DNA from: PALSA-1355 sp035496575
Lineage (GTDB): Bacteria; Planctomycetota; Planctomycetia; Pirellulales; PALSA-1355
Direction: 5' to 3'
DNA: 27,310 nt
NCBI GenBank assembly: GCA_035496575.1
Contig: DATJEN010000300.1
Span: 1-27,310, forward strand
In this document: one piece after another, positions 1-7,695 of the stretch
Numbering within the stretch: position 1 is the stretch's first letter
How the letters are laid out: each line of letters starts with the position of its first letter
Notes under the pieces: model-generated
Seen by the model: the letters and a program-made list of their open reading frames with translations, nothing else
What the model was told of the DNA's origin: nothing
Databases searched by the model: none
Position numbers and translations under genes: made by a program

Positions 1-1
1 G

Positions 2-1996
2 GGTTATGAGCTGCGGACGGGGTTGTTGACGTACACCGACTTGCAACATCCGCGAATCAACGCATTCACGGGCGCGCCTGAAGTGCAGCCGGACGGTGAG
101 CCGGTCATCGACCACCAGAAGCTTGCGACCAGCCGCAACAACTTCTTGTACGTCGAGCAGGTACCGGTCTTGTATTGGCCGTTCATGGCCACCGATCTCG
201 AAAAGCCGAACTTCTACATCGACTCGATCCGCGTGAAGAGCGATCGGATTTTTGGCACCCAAGTTCTGTTGGACCTTGACGCGTATCAGCTGCTGGGAAT
301 TCGCAATCCCGCCGGAACCCATTGGGTATTAAGCACCGACTACCTTAGCAAGCGCGGCCCGGCGGCGGGCACCACCTTCAACTATGAACGCCAGACTCTG
401 TTCGGAATTCCCGACAGCACCAGCGGCTTCGTCGATGCTTGGGGCATCTTCGACCATGGCCAGGACAACCTGGGCTTGGATCGCCGCGCCATTCCGCCGC
501 CGCAAGAATTTCGCGGGCGCATCTTCGCGCAGCATCGGCAGCTGCTGCCCAACAACTTCCAGCTGACAGGCGAGGTCGGCCTGATCAGCGACATGAACTT
601 CCTCGAGCAATACTTCGAGCGCGAGTACGACCAGCTCAAGGACCAGACGACCGATCTCGAGCTCAAGCAGTATCTGAACAACAGTAGCTGGAGCGTGCTG
701 GGCGCCGTGCGCGTCAATCCGTTCTTCACCGAAACCGAGTGGCTGCCGCGCGCGGATCACTATTGGCTGGGCGAATCGTTCTTGAACGACCGCCTGACCT
801 GGTACGAGCACACGAGCGTGGGCTATGCGCGCTTCAAAACCGCGAATCAACCGACCGATCCGGCCCAGTCGGCGCACACGGGTCCGTTGCCGTGGGAAGC
901 GCCGGCAGGCAGCATGCGCGTCGGCGAGCGATTGGCGACGCGGCAGGAGATCGACGCGCCCTTCAACATCGGCGTGGTGAAGTTCACGCCCTATGCGCTC
1001 GGCGAGCTTGCGCGGTGGGGCGAAGTCCTGGACAACAATGACGAGAATCGCGCTTACGGCGCCCTGGGATTGCGCGCGAGCATGCCCATGTGGAGCGTCG
1101 ATCCGACGGTCGAAAGCCAGTTGTTCAACGTGCACGGTATCGCGCACAAGATGGTGTTCGAGACGGACATCTCGTACGCGCAGAGCACGCAACCGCTGTC
1201 GGACTTTCCGCTGTATGACCAAATCGACGACAACGACATCGAGGCCTATCGTCGCTGGTTCCCGCTGAACGATTTTGGCGCGCTTCCGCCCGTGCCAACC
1301 CAGTTCGACGAGCGCTATTACGCGCTGCGGCGCGGGTTGGGCAATTTCGTGGCCAGCCCCTCGACCGAAATTGCCGACGACCTGTTCGCGGCACGGCTCG
1401 GCCTGCGGCAGCGCTGGCAGACCAAACGCGGCCAACCAGGCAATCGCCGCATCATCGACTACATCGTGCTCAACACGGACGTGACGTTGTTTCCCAATCC
1501 GAACCGCGACAACTTTGGCGAGGTGGTCGGCTTGTTGGATTACAACTTCCGCTGGCACGTGGGCGACCGCACGACCATCGTCAGCGATGGATACTACGAC
1601 TTCTTCGAAAGCGCGCCCAAATACACCACCATCGGCGGCTTCTTGAACCGGCCGCCGCGCGGCTCGCTGTATCTGGGCTTCCACTCCCTCAACGGGCCGA
1701 TCACGAGCAACGTGGTCGCGACCTCGTACAGCTACCGCATGAGCCCGAAATGGATTTCAACCTTTGGCACGACTTTTGACATCCACAACGCCCGCAACAT
1801 TGGCCAGAACCTGATGCTGACGCGGATTGGCGAATCGTTCTTGTTCGTCATGCAAGTGAACGTGGACACGAGCAAAGGCAACGTGGGCGCGAACTTCGCG
1901 ATCCAGCCGCGCTTCATGCAAGGCCGGCTGAAGGGCGCCAACAGCCTTTCGCCCGGCATGACCGTGCCGGCGGCGGGCGTTTATGGGCTGGAGTAG
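2..1996 (+). CDS. lptD: LptD/OstA-like outer-membrane LPS-assembly protein, 3' part
   Basis: The reading frame is open to the left edge, so the N-terminus is missing and about 664 residues are present. The segment around residues 50-75 has the LptD/OstA pattern of an extracytoplasmic beta-jellyroll leading into a barrel: a short 'PVLYWPF' stretch, then alternating polar and aromatic strands to the C-terminus (for example 'YSYRMSPKW' and 'GANFAIQPRF'). In Gram-negative bacteria LptD inserts lipopolysaccharide into the outer leaflet of the outer membrane with LptE; here that role is inferred. The C-terminus is Gly/Pro-rich and does not end in the usual aromatic residue of outer-membrane barrels. 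A long minus-strand open frame over 329-1684 is only a shadow caused by high G+C. It could instead be a more general planctomycete outer-membrane barrel protein. I am fairly sure of the OstA-like family and less sure of the exact orthology. Confidence 0.7.
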   Translation, partial: GYELRTGLLTYTDLQHPRINAFTGAPEVQPDGEPVIDHQKLATSRNNFLYVEQVPVLYWPFMATDLEKPNFYIDSIRVKSDRIFGTQVLLDLDAYQLLGIRNPAGTHWVLSTDYLSKRGPAAGTTFNYERQTLFGIPDSTSGFVDAWGIFDHGQDNLGLDRRAIPPPQEFRGRIFAQHRQLLPNNFQLTGEVGLISDMNFLEQYFEREYDQLKDQTTDLELKQYLNNSSWSVLGAVRVNPFFTETEWLPRADHYWLGESFLNDRLTWYEHTSVGYARFKTANQPTDPAQSAHTGPLPWEAPAGSMRVGERLATRQEIDAPFNIGVVKFTPYALGELARWGEVLDNNDENRAYGALGLRASMPMWSVDPTVESQLFNVHGIAHKMVFETDISYAQSTQPLSDFPLYDQIDDNDIEAYRRWFPLNDFGALPPVPTQFDERYYALRRGLGNFVASPSTEIADDLFAARLGLRQRWQTKRGQPGNRRIIDYIVLNTDVTLFPNPNRDNFGEVVGLLDYNFRWHVGDRTTIVSDGYYDFFESAPKYTTIGGFLNRPPRGSLYLGFHSLNGPITSNVVATSYSYRMSPKWISTFGTTFDIHNARNIGQNLMLTRIGESFLFVMQVNVDTSKGNVGANFAIQPRFMQGRLKGANSLSPGMTVPAAGVYGLE

Positions 1997-2093
1997 AAGC
2001 CGAGGCACCTTTTGGGAGGAGTGGAAGTGGCCTAGTTTCCTGCCTGACAACGAGCAGGCCGTTCAGTAGATTCTTGGTCTGAGGCCGCAGCCA

Positions 2094-2161
2094 CGCGCGA
2101 GCTTGACTCGCGCGCCAATCGGCCTCCAGGGTATCGAGCGGGGCCTGGCCAACTGGCCGGG
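2094..2161 (+). other. two successive hairpins upstream of the terminator
   Basis: Positions 2094-2101 (CGCGCGAG) pair perfectly with 2107-2114 around a 5-nt loop. A second stem pairs 2144-2151 with 2154-2161 (CCTGGCCA against TGGCCGGG, with one T-G wobble) around a very small loop. Together with the terminator just downstream this makes three hairpins within about 130 nt after the LptD-like gene. They may be 3' UTR structure or part of a small terminated RNA; the sequence does not decide between these. Confidence 0.4.
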
Positions 2162-2168
2162 TATCCAA

Positions 2169-2220
2169 AGAGCCCGTCAACTGCGCGTCGAAAACGCGCG
2201 GCTGACGGGCTCTTTTTTTT
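2169..2220 (+). terminator. strong intrinsic terminator
   Basis: An 11-bp perfect outer stem (2169-2179, AGAGCCCGTCA, with 2203-2213) is extended by an inner GCGCG/CGCGC stem (2183-2187 with 2195-2199) around a TCGAAAA loop. It is followed directly by eight T residues (2213-2220). This is the classic rho-independent form for plus-strand transcription, so it probably ends the LptD-like transcript and insulates the gene at 2251. Confidence 0.9.
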
Positions 2221-2250
2221 GCGCGCTTGAGCGAGCGAAGGACGAAATCG

Positions 2251-3240
2251 ATGCTGGACATTCACGGAATCGAAGCCAACAAGCGAGCGCTGCTCAACGA
2301 CTTGCGTCAGTTGATCGAAGAAGCCCTCGAACCCTTCGCCGACGCTCTGCGCGAGTTTCTGGAGCAAGTGCGAGCGGGCCAATTCGGCAGCCACTGGCGC
2401 GGGGCTTGGCAGAGCTTCGTCGAAACGCAGGCCGAGGCCGGATTCAACATCGACGCGGAGAGCGTGAGTCGGCTTGAGCAGTTGATGGAGGACTGGGAAC
2501 GCGCAATAGCGACGAGGCGGTCAGTCACAGCCAGAACGTGTCAGCCACGGGCTGCATCAATCATCGTCGGCCAGGACGAGGCCGAGACCCGAAGGATAGT
2601 AAGAGGTGTAAGCGGCTATGACTTATTCTCAGCACGAGTTGTCGCGCGCGGTAAAACCGATGACAAACAAGGGGGTAGCGCGGCGCACCAGAATCCTTCT
2701 GATCGCCCGAAGGAATTTCGCTTTCGCGTTTATGATATCGCTCGACGAGGAGCGGAGGACCAGAATAAGGTCATAGGCGATCTTAAGCTGACCCTGAAGG
2801 TCGATGTCAGCCCTTGTATGATCGATACGAACGGGCGGTGTCATGGTCGTGTCTTCCTGTCACTATTTTTCGATTGGGCACCGCAGACGGTGCACCCTGA
2901 GCAGAACCCTTTGAGCACCGGGAGTTATATGCTCTCCGACGATACTCATTCTGTACCGATTGTGTATCTGCGCAACGGGCATTCCTTCGCGCGTTTTCCA
3001 ATTGTTCAACCGAAGCTTGCGTCGCCGGTGAAGACGCCCTGCACGGGTTTTACTCTAGATCGTGTGCTCAGAGTATATGGAGTAAATACAACGTCATTAC
3101 AGCCAGCGCCCATCGATCTATTCAGGATTAGAATACATGTGGAAGTAGGACCCTGCGGAAAAAAGGGCGCACAGCATGTCACCTTTGAGCTTTCCAATCA
3201 GCTCTTGAATGCGGGCGTCCGACCACCCGATGAGATCTGA
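2251..3240 (+). CDS. hypothetical protein, 329 aa, composition changes within gene
   Basis: I do not recognise this protein. The ATG at 2251 is chosen because a GAAGGA Shine-Dalgarno sequence sits about 8 nt upstream; a TTG 24 nt earlier in the same frame lacks this. Residues 1 to about 85 are strongly helical and acidic, built of amphipathic stretches. The rest is mixed and beta-rich with several Cys residues and no signal peptide or membrane segment. G+C is about 60-68 percent over the first 90 codons, then falls to about 48-55 percent from roughly position 2580 onward, with much freer codon use. That pattern suggests a composite or recently acquired gene. Its stop overlaps the start of the next gene, so the two are probably translated together. 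The coding call rests on the long open frame and the ribosome-binding site. Confidence 0.55.
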   Translation: MLDIHGIEANKRALLNDLRQLIEEALEPFADALREFLEQVRAGQFGSHWRGAWQSFVETQAEAGFNIDAESVSRLEQLMEDWERAIATRRSVTARTCQPRAASIIVGQDEAETRRIVRGVSGYDLFSARVVARGKTDDKQGGSAAHQNPSDRPKEFRFRVYDIARRGAEDQNKVIGDLKLTLKVDVSPCMIDTNGRCHGRVFLSLFFDWAPQTVHPEQNPLSTGSYMLSDDTHSVPIVYLRNGHSFARFPIVQPKLASPVKTPCTGFTLDRVLRVYGVNTTSLQPAPIDLFRIRIHVEVGPCGKKGAQHVTFELSNQLLNAGVRPPDEI

Positions 3241-3598
3241 GCAACCATTGACTGGGTTCTGTCTCGCCTCGACGTCATTTAGCTTGCGCCGACTGTTTTT
3301 GCTCGTGCTCTTGTGTGCCCTCGGCTGCTGGTTTGCAATTGAGATCAGGTGGCTTGGTCAACGAAGGCAGGTAATCGAAGGTCGGGGCGGATTCTCCACC
3401 GACACCAATACAGTCTATCCGGGCCCTCGCGCGCCTAGTCTGTTATGGTTGTTCGGCGAACCAGGCTACGAGCGACTCACAATCAAGTTTGACGGCCCGA
3501 TGCCAGGCGCTGGGTTGAGTGCCAATCAGCAGGACGAGCTAACGCGCATTCGTCGACTATTTCCCGAAGCAAAGGAAGTAGACGGGCTGGTGTGGTAA
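3230..3598 (+). CDS. small membrane-anchored hypothetical protein
   Basis: The protein has 122 residues from the ATG at 3230, which lies 8 nt before the TGA of the upstream gene; an in-frame ATG at 3209 would add 7 residues. One hydrophobic segment (about residues 20-38, with 'FSLRRLFLLVLLCALG') is preceded by an arginine pair, which suggests a single membrane anchor with an outward C-terminus. The 'FSLRRLFLLV' opening followed by a basic stretch resembles many short planctomycete membrane proteins, some of which continue into leucine-rich repeats; this one stops early after a Gly/Pro-rich domain. The overlap with its neighbour suggests translational coupling and a shared function. G+C is below the window average, as in its partner. 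No function can be assigned. Confidence 0.55.
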   Translation: MRSEQPLTGFCLASTSFSLRRLFLLVLLCALGCWFAIEIRWLGQRRQVIEGRGGFSTDTNTVYPGPRAPSLLWLFGEPGYERLTIKFDGPMPGAGLSANQQDELTRIRRLFPEAKEVDGLVW

Positions 3599-3659
3599 GC
3601 AGCCACCCACGCCAAGTTGCAGCACCGATGCGCCAGGCGCGTGTCAGCCCAGAGCTGCC

Positions 3660-5003
3660 CTAGATCACTTCGCGCATCGGCTGGTAGCCGCGGTCGACCA
3701 GATATTGCGGACGGCCGCTCAGGTCGGGCAGCGTGAACTGGTTCACGTCGATGCCCAGGCGGTGATACAGCGTGGCGAACACTTCCTGGAAGTGGACCGG
3801 GCGGTCCTTGGCCTCGGCGGCCAAACGATCGGTGGAGCCGATCACCTGCCCGGTGCGCATGCCACCGCCGGCCAACAGGGCGCAGGACACGTTCGGCCAG
3901 TGGTCGCGGCCGGCGTCCTTGTTGATCTTGGGCGTGCGGCCGAATTCGCCCCACACCACGACAGACACGTCCTTGTCGAGCCCACGGTTGTAGATGTCAT
4001 CGATGAGGGCCGAAAGACCCTGGTCGAGCATGGGCATGTCCTGGCGGCAAGCGTCGAAGTTGCGGCCGTGATGGTCCCAGCGGCTGAAGCCCAAGGTCAC
4101 GCAGCGCGTGCCGGCCTCGATTAGCCGTCGCGCCATCAAAAAGTGCTCCATCAACTTCGGTCCGCCATCGTCGCGATTCTTGGGATCGCCCTTGCCGTAG
4201 CGCTCGACAAGCCGCGGATCCTCTTTGCTCAGATCCAGGGCTTCCATGAGCCGGCTGGACGTCAGCACGCCGAACGCTTGTTCGTTAAAGCGATCGAGCC
4301 CGCCCATCATGCCCGACGAGTCGGCTTCGCGGCGGAAGCGGTCGAAGCTGGTGAGCAGCGTCTTGCGATCTCCCAAGCGGTCGAGCGAGACGCCATTGAG
4401 CACCATGTCGGCCTTGCCTTCGCCGTCTGGCTTGAACGGAGCGTGTGCCACGCCCAGAAAGCCCGGCGGTCCGTTGTCGGCCCATTCCATGTGCCCCATT
4501 TTGGGCGACAGGCCGACGAAGGCGGGCATCGAAGGATGCGCCGGTCCACGTAACTTCGAAAGCACCGAACCCAAGGCCGGCCAACCACCGGGCGGCTGGT
4601 TACCGCGACGGCGATGCCCCGTCACGCACTCATAGGAGTCGTGCGCGCCGCTAGCACCCACGATCGAGCGAATGGGGATCAGCTTATCCATCCGCTTGGC
4701 GATCAGCGGGAAGTGCTCGCAGATATCGATGCCCGGCACGTTGGTCTTGATGGGATGGAACTCGCCGCGAACCTCCGCGGGCGCGTCCATTTTCAGATCA
4801 AAAAAGTCCTGATGCGGCGGGCCGCCGGGCAGGAAGATCATGATGATCCCCTTGTGCGAGCGGCGCACGCCGGATGCCGTTTCAGCGCGCAGAATCTGCG
4901 GCAGGGACAAGCCGCCGAGCGCCAGCCCACCGATCTTCAAAAACGAGCGGCGGGACAATCCATCGCAAAAGCCGGATTGGGGTTTGCCAAGGATGGTCAG
5001 CAT
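3660..5003 (-). CDS. DUF1501 family Tat-exported protein
   Basis: The protein has 447 residues from the ATG at 5003, which has an AGGAG ribosome-binding site about 9 nt upstream; a longer frame begins at 5060 without one. Residues 17-23 (SRRSFLK) followed by a hydrophobic Gly/Leu-rich stretch form a twin-arginine signal, so export in folded form is expected. The body has the sulfatase/alkaline-phosphatase-like DUF1501 layout: 'FLPGGPPHQDFFDLKMDAP' near the N-terminus, 'DSYECVTGHRR' in the middle, and 'GFSRWDHHG' plus 'WGEFGRTPKIN' toward the C-terminus, which supply likely metal-binding Asp and His residues. DUF1501 genes are greatly expanded in Planctomycetes and are usually paired with a DUF1549/DUF1553 cytochrome-like gene; no such partner is here. 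The substrate is unknown. Confidence 0.9.
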   Translation of the reverse strand: MLTILGKPQSGFCDGLSRRSFLKIGGLALGGLSLPQILRAETASGVRRSHKGIIMIFLPGGPPHQDFFDLKMDAPAEVRGEFHPIKTNVPGIDICEHFPLIAKRMDKLIPIRSIVGASGAHDSYECVTGHRRRGNQPPGGWPALGSVLSKLRGPAHPSMPAFVGLSPKMGHMEWADNGPPGFLGVAHAPFKPDGEGKADMVLNGVSLDRLGDRKTLLTSFDRFRREADSSGMMGGLDRFNEQAFGVLTSSRLMEALDLSKEDPRLVERYGKGDPKNRDDGGPKLMEHFLMARRLIEAGTRCVTLGFSRWDHHGRNFDACRQDMPMLDQGLSALIDDIYNRGLDKDVSVVVWGEFGRTPKINKDAGRDHWPNVSCALLAGGGMRTGQVIGSTDRLAAEAKDRPVHFQEVFATLYHRLGIDVNQFTLPDLSGRPQYLVDRGYQPMREVI

Positions 5004-5069
5004 GGCGGGCACTCCTAAACTTCGACCAAAGGCGGGCAGGTGCGCCTGCGCGGCCGACACCCACTCGAA

Positions 5070-5098
5070 ATCGTATCAAAATCCTCTGATCTGTTCAA
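5070..5098 (-). promoter_or_regulatory. sigma-70-like promoter for the DUF1501 gene
   Basis: On the minus strand TTGAAC (5093-5098) and TACGAT (5070-5075) are separated by exactly 17 nt, with four of six matches to each consensus hexamer. The promoter lies about 65 nt upstream of the ATG at 5003. Its -35 box touches the inverted repeat at 5098-5118. Confidence 0.45.
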
Positions 5099-5118
5099 CC
5101 CGGCAGAGCGGGCCGGGT
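5098..5118 (-). terminator. possible terminator or operator hairpin
   Basis: Positions 5098-5104 (ACCCGGC) pair perfectly with 5112-5118 around a 7-nt loop. The hairpin lies between the end of the coiled-coil gene and the DUF1501 promoter. On the minus strand it is followed only by TTGAAC and not by a T tract, so it would be a weak terminator. Confidence 0.3.
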
Positions 5119-5215
5119 GTCGCTGCGGGGACTGCCTTTCTGACGGTAGTGCCAGACAATCCGAGCTTATTTGCGGCGACCTGCGCAATTGTGCCGCCTG
5201 GGCGAAATTTCCTAT

Positions 5216-6346
5216 TTAGATGGTATCCAGCCCGAGCGGTGCGCCGGCGGAAATCACGGTGACGCGTGGGTAAATATAGAGCCTGTCCTGTTCTCGATGG
5301 CGAAGGTCGTCTTGAATAGCCTTGCGATAAGTTTCTTCGAGGGCTTCGACCCTTTGGCGCATCATCATGACCGCAGACGATGGTGGGGTCATGAGCCCGT
5401 GAATCGCTTCGAGTTTTGCTTTGAGCTCAGCTTGTTCAATTTCGGAGTCTTGCACCTGACGTTGCAGCTCGGCGATACGATCTCCGCCCGCGTCGGCGGC
5501 AAGCTGCTGCTTACTGCGAGCTAAATCGGCCCTGGCGCGCGCCAGCTCATCTTCCGCCGCAAGCGTTTCAGCCGATTGTCGGTCCTTCATCAACTCCAAT
5601 ATCTGCGTGCGGGCAAGAACGGCCTTCTCCAGCTCTTTTACGATTGAATCATCCGTCGCCTTGGCTACTTTTTCTTCGAGCTCTTCGATCAAATCTTTGA
5701 GCCCGGCTCGACGTGCTTCGGCGCCTTTGAGCGACAACTCGAGCGTTTGTTTTTGTGCCTCAAGCCGCGCCAAGTCCTCGGCAACTTGTTTTGGATCGAA
5801 CGATGTCTTATGCAAATTTGCCAGATTCCAAAGTGTGTTTTGCGCTTGGGTCAGCTCCTTGGGTAGCTCCGCGATGTATCTCGCCTGTCGCTCGCGTCCT
5901 ACATCACGACGTTGCTGAAGGGGATCCAATGTGTTCAGCATCTTTTGCAGCGCGTCGCTTATCGCGTTGAGAAATTTCTCAGGCTGAACCCGTTCGTCGA
6001 CGGATTCGCAGACGATTCTCAGCATGGCGATGCCGGGCGGCAGCGGTGCCGGATTTTTCCGTTTTTCTTCAAAGAACGAGATCTTCTCCTTCAACTGCTC
6101 GACAACAGTGTCCTCAGGACGCAAACGCAGAACACTTGCAATAGCACCGCGAACAAGCTCATCGCTCGTGAGCAGCGAACGAATCAAGTCCTCATTCGCA
6201 AGCCCTGATTCCGTGGCCGCCACCACGCGGATGAGCGCATATCTGGTCATCACCTTCGGCTTTTTTTCTGCTTGCTTTTCGGTATCCGCTGCGAAGCCCA
6301 CACACGCAATAACCGCCAGCGCGGAGAGAACTGCCAGTCGTTTCAT
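5216..6346 (-). CDS. exported coiled-coil protein in an ECF sigma operon
   Basis: The protein has 376 residues. The first 19 form a signal peptide (KR, then a hydrophobic core); residues 12-15 read VIAC, which fits a loose lipobox, so it may be a lipoprotein. Residues 33-135 form a compact domain with helices and a 'LRIVCESVDERVQPEKFLNAI' type segment. Residues about 165-355 are long heptad-rich coiled coil (many Glu, Lys, Ala, Leu), and the C-terminus is short and beta-rich. I do not recognise a named family. The start ATG directly abuts the TAG of the anti-sigma-like gene and has a GGAGGG site about 7 nt upstream, so expression is coupled. By position it may be the effector or sensor that works with the sigma/anti-sigma pair in the envelope; that is inference. 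Confidence 0.75.
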   Translation of the reverse strand: MKRLAVLSALAVIACVGFAADTEKQAEKKPKVMTRYALIRVVAATESGLANEDLIRSLLTSDELVRGAIASVLRLRPEDTVVEQLKEKISFFEEKRKNPAPLPPGIAMLRIVCESVDERVQPEKFLNAISDALQKMLNTLDPLQQRRDVGRERQARYIAELPKELTQAQNTLWNLANLHKTSFDPKQVAEDLARLEAQKQTLELSLKGAEARRAGLKDLIEELEEKVAKATDDSIVKELEKAVLARTQILELMKDRQSAETLAAEDELARARADLARSKQQLAADAGGDRIAELQRQVQDSEIEQAELKAKLEAIHGLMTPPSSAVMMMRQRVEALEETYRKAIQDDLRHREQDRLYIYPRVTVISAGAPLGLDTI

Positions 6347-6940
6347 CTAAATACCCTCCACGGAAAAACCCGCGTTGATCAGCCGTTGGCGGGCCAGCTC
6401 GGCTGAGCCGGTTGTGGGAAACAATCGAACCACTTGCCGATAAATAGATGCTGCTTGTTCGCGTTGCATGCCCGCCAGGATGGCGTCAGCCCGCAGAACC
6501 ATGCGATAGGCGACCACGTCGAGCGGCTCGCGCGAGGTGCGATCGCTAGACGGGTTTTGCCGCTGCTGGCGCTCTCTCGCTCGCGCATTGATCGCCATGA
6601 GATCGTGCGCCAGCCGGGTGTGAAACTCAGCCTCGATACGCAGCCGGGCAATGCTCGTTGGAGGACCGGTTTCGGGAGCGCTCGTTGAAGGAACGTCCTG
6701 CCGGGATGTCGTTGCGACGCGAACCACTTCCGCGCGCTCCACGCTCCGCGGATATCTCCACAGCAACGCGGCCGCAGCAACGAGTGCGAGCGCGCCGACA
6801 CTGGAAAACATTCGGCGTCGGCCTACTCCAACCGCATGGCGAGCCCGCACTCGCTCGGCAAGCTGGCGCGGATCGCCAACGTCCGGCGTCCAATCCGCCT
6901 CAGCCCGGTTCAAGAGTTCTTGGAGCTGCTGTTCTTTCAC
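6347..6940 (-). CDS. anti-sigma-factor-like single-pass membrane protein
   Basis: The protein has 197 residues from a GTG at 6940 that begins 3 nt after the sigma gene's TGA. The N-terminal ~40 residues are helical, acidic then basic, and would face the cytoplasm. A transmembrane segment follows at about residues 44-62 (after GRRRM). A Ser/Thr/Pro-rich linker and a helical C-terminal domain follow, the latter ending in a TPR-like stretch (about 150-190, 'AASIYRQVVRLFP'). There is no zinc-binding HxxxCxxC motif, so it is not a classical ZAS anti-sigma factor. Position after an ECF sigma gene and topology suggest it binds the sigma factor and senses an envelope signal. The role is inferred from context. 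Confidence 0.65.
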   Translation of the reverse strand: MKEQQLQELLNRAEADWTPDVGDPRQLAERVRARHAVGVGRRRMFSSVGALALVAAAALLWRYPRSVERAEVVRVATTSRQDVPSTSAPETGPPTSIARLRIEAEFHTRLAHDLMAINARARERQQRQNPSSDRTSREPLDVVAYRMVLRADAILAGMQREQAASIYRQVVRLFPTTGSAELARQRLINAGFSVEGI

Positions 6941-6943
6941 GTT

Positions 6944-7525
6944 TCAATCCACCACGTCAGCCAGCCAGGTTTCCAGCAGCTTGCGACCACGAGACAATCG
7001 GGCTTCGACCGCGTTGTGACTCGTTCTCAGCAAGGCCGCAATCTCGGAAATCGCCATGTCTTCGAAATACCGCAGCACGATCGCCTCGCGACACGACCTC
7101 GGCAGTCGGGCCACCGCCGCGCGAATCTGTTGCGAGATCTCCTGCTGTTCGACGCCCGACAACTCTTGTATCTGAACCGGTCTCAATCCGATCAGGCCAC
7201 GCACCCGCGCGTGCAGCCACGCTTTTCGCTGCAGACTGCGGCAACGATTGACGGTCAATCGTGCCAGGTAGGTCCACAGGCCGCAGCGCCCGCGAAACTG
7301 TCCGGGCCTTGCCAGCAATTGCAAAAACACTTCTTGGGTGACATCCTCCGCGCCGCGCGTCCAGCCCAACAAACGAGCAGCCAGGCCCAGCACGCGTGGG
7401 CCGTACAGGGCGACCACTTGCTCGAAGGCCGCCGGCTCGGCACGCGCCAGACGCGCCGCGAGCGCACGATCCTCGGCTTCGGGGAGCGGTTTCAACGTCG
7501 CGCTCGTGGCGGCCAGCAAGTTCAT
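6944..7525 (-). CDS. ECF RNA polymerase sigma factor
   Basis: The protein has 193 residues from the ATG at 7525; a longer frame reaches 7651 but its N-terminal 42 residues are basic and unlike sigma factors. Region 2 spans about 34-100, with 'AEDVTQEVFLQLL' (region 2.2, core binding) and 'LWTYLARLTVNRCRSLQR' (2.3-2.4, -10 recognition). Region 4 spans about 136-186, with 'LPRSCREAIVLRYFEDMAISEIA' and the helix-turn-helix 'HNAVEARLSRGRKLL'. This is a complete sigma-70-family ECF protein of usual length. It heads a three-gene operon with the anti-sigma-like and coiled-coil genes. I see no convincing ECF-type promoter upstream. No obvious Shine-Dalgarno sequence precedes the chosen start, so the exact start is uncertain. 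Confidence 0.9.
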   Translation of the reverse strand: MNLLAATSATLKPLPEAEDRALAARLARAEPAAFEQVVALYGPRVLGLAARLLGWTRGAEDVTQEVFLQLLARPGQFRGRCGLWTYLARLTVNRCRSLQRKAWLHARVRGLIGLRPVQIQELSGVEQQEISQQIRAAVARLPRSCREAIVLRYFEDMAISEIAALLRTSHNAVEARLSRGRKLLETWLADVVD

Positions 7526-7561
7526 CGAACACGAGTGTAGACGCTCGAGCCGCGAAAACCT

Positions 7562-7575
7562 GACAAGAATTTGTC
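7562..7575. promoter_or_regulatory. 14-bp palindrome in divergent promoter region
   Basis: GACAA and TTGTC flank a 4-nt GAAT spacer in the 170-bp gap between the divergent sigma-factor and short-chain dehydrogenase genes. The size and place suit an operator for a dimeric regulator. There is only one copy. Confidence 0.25.
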
Positions 7576-7598
7576 CGCGTCTATCGAGAAGCCAAAAG

Positions 7599-7627
7599 TT
7601 GACGGACCGTGCCCAGCGCCGTACCTT
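7599..7627 (+). promoter_or_regulatory. candidate promoter for the short-chain dehydrogenase
   Basis: TTGACG (7599-7604) and TACCTT (7622-7627) are separated by 17 nt, about 70 nt before the ATG at 7696. The -35 box matches five of six consensus bases, the -10 box three of six. Confidence 0.35.
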
Positions 7628-7695
7628 GTCGCTTTCGGTCCGTCTGGTCACTAAGTCCAGGCTGTCTTCACGTTACCAATCAGCGGTCGCTTCAC

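Noticed and set aside
329..1684. 451-residue open frame on the minus strand inside the LptD-like gene
   Set aside because: Its product is low-complexity Arg/Ala/Val-rich with no family features, and the plus-strand frame gives a clear OstA-like protein. It is a shadow of high third-position G+C.
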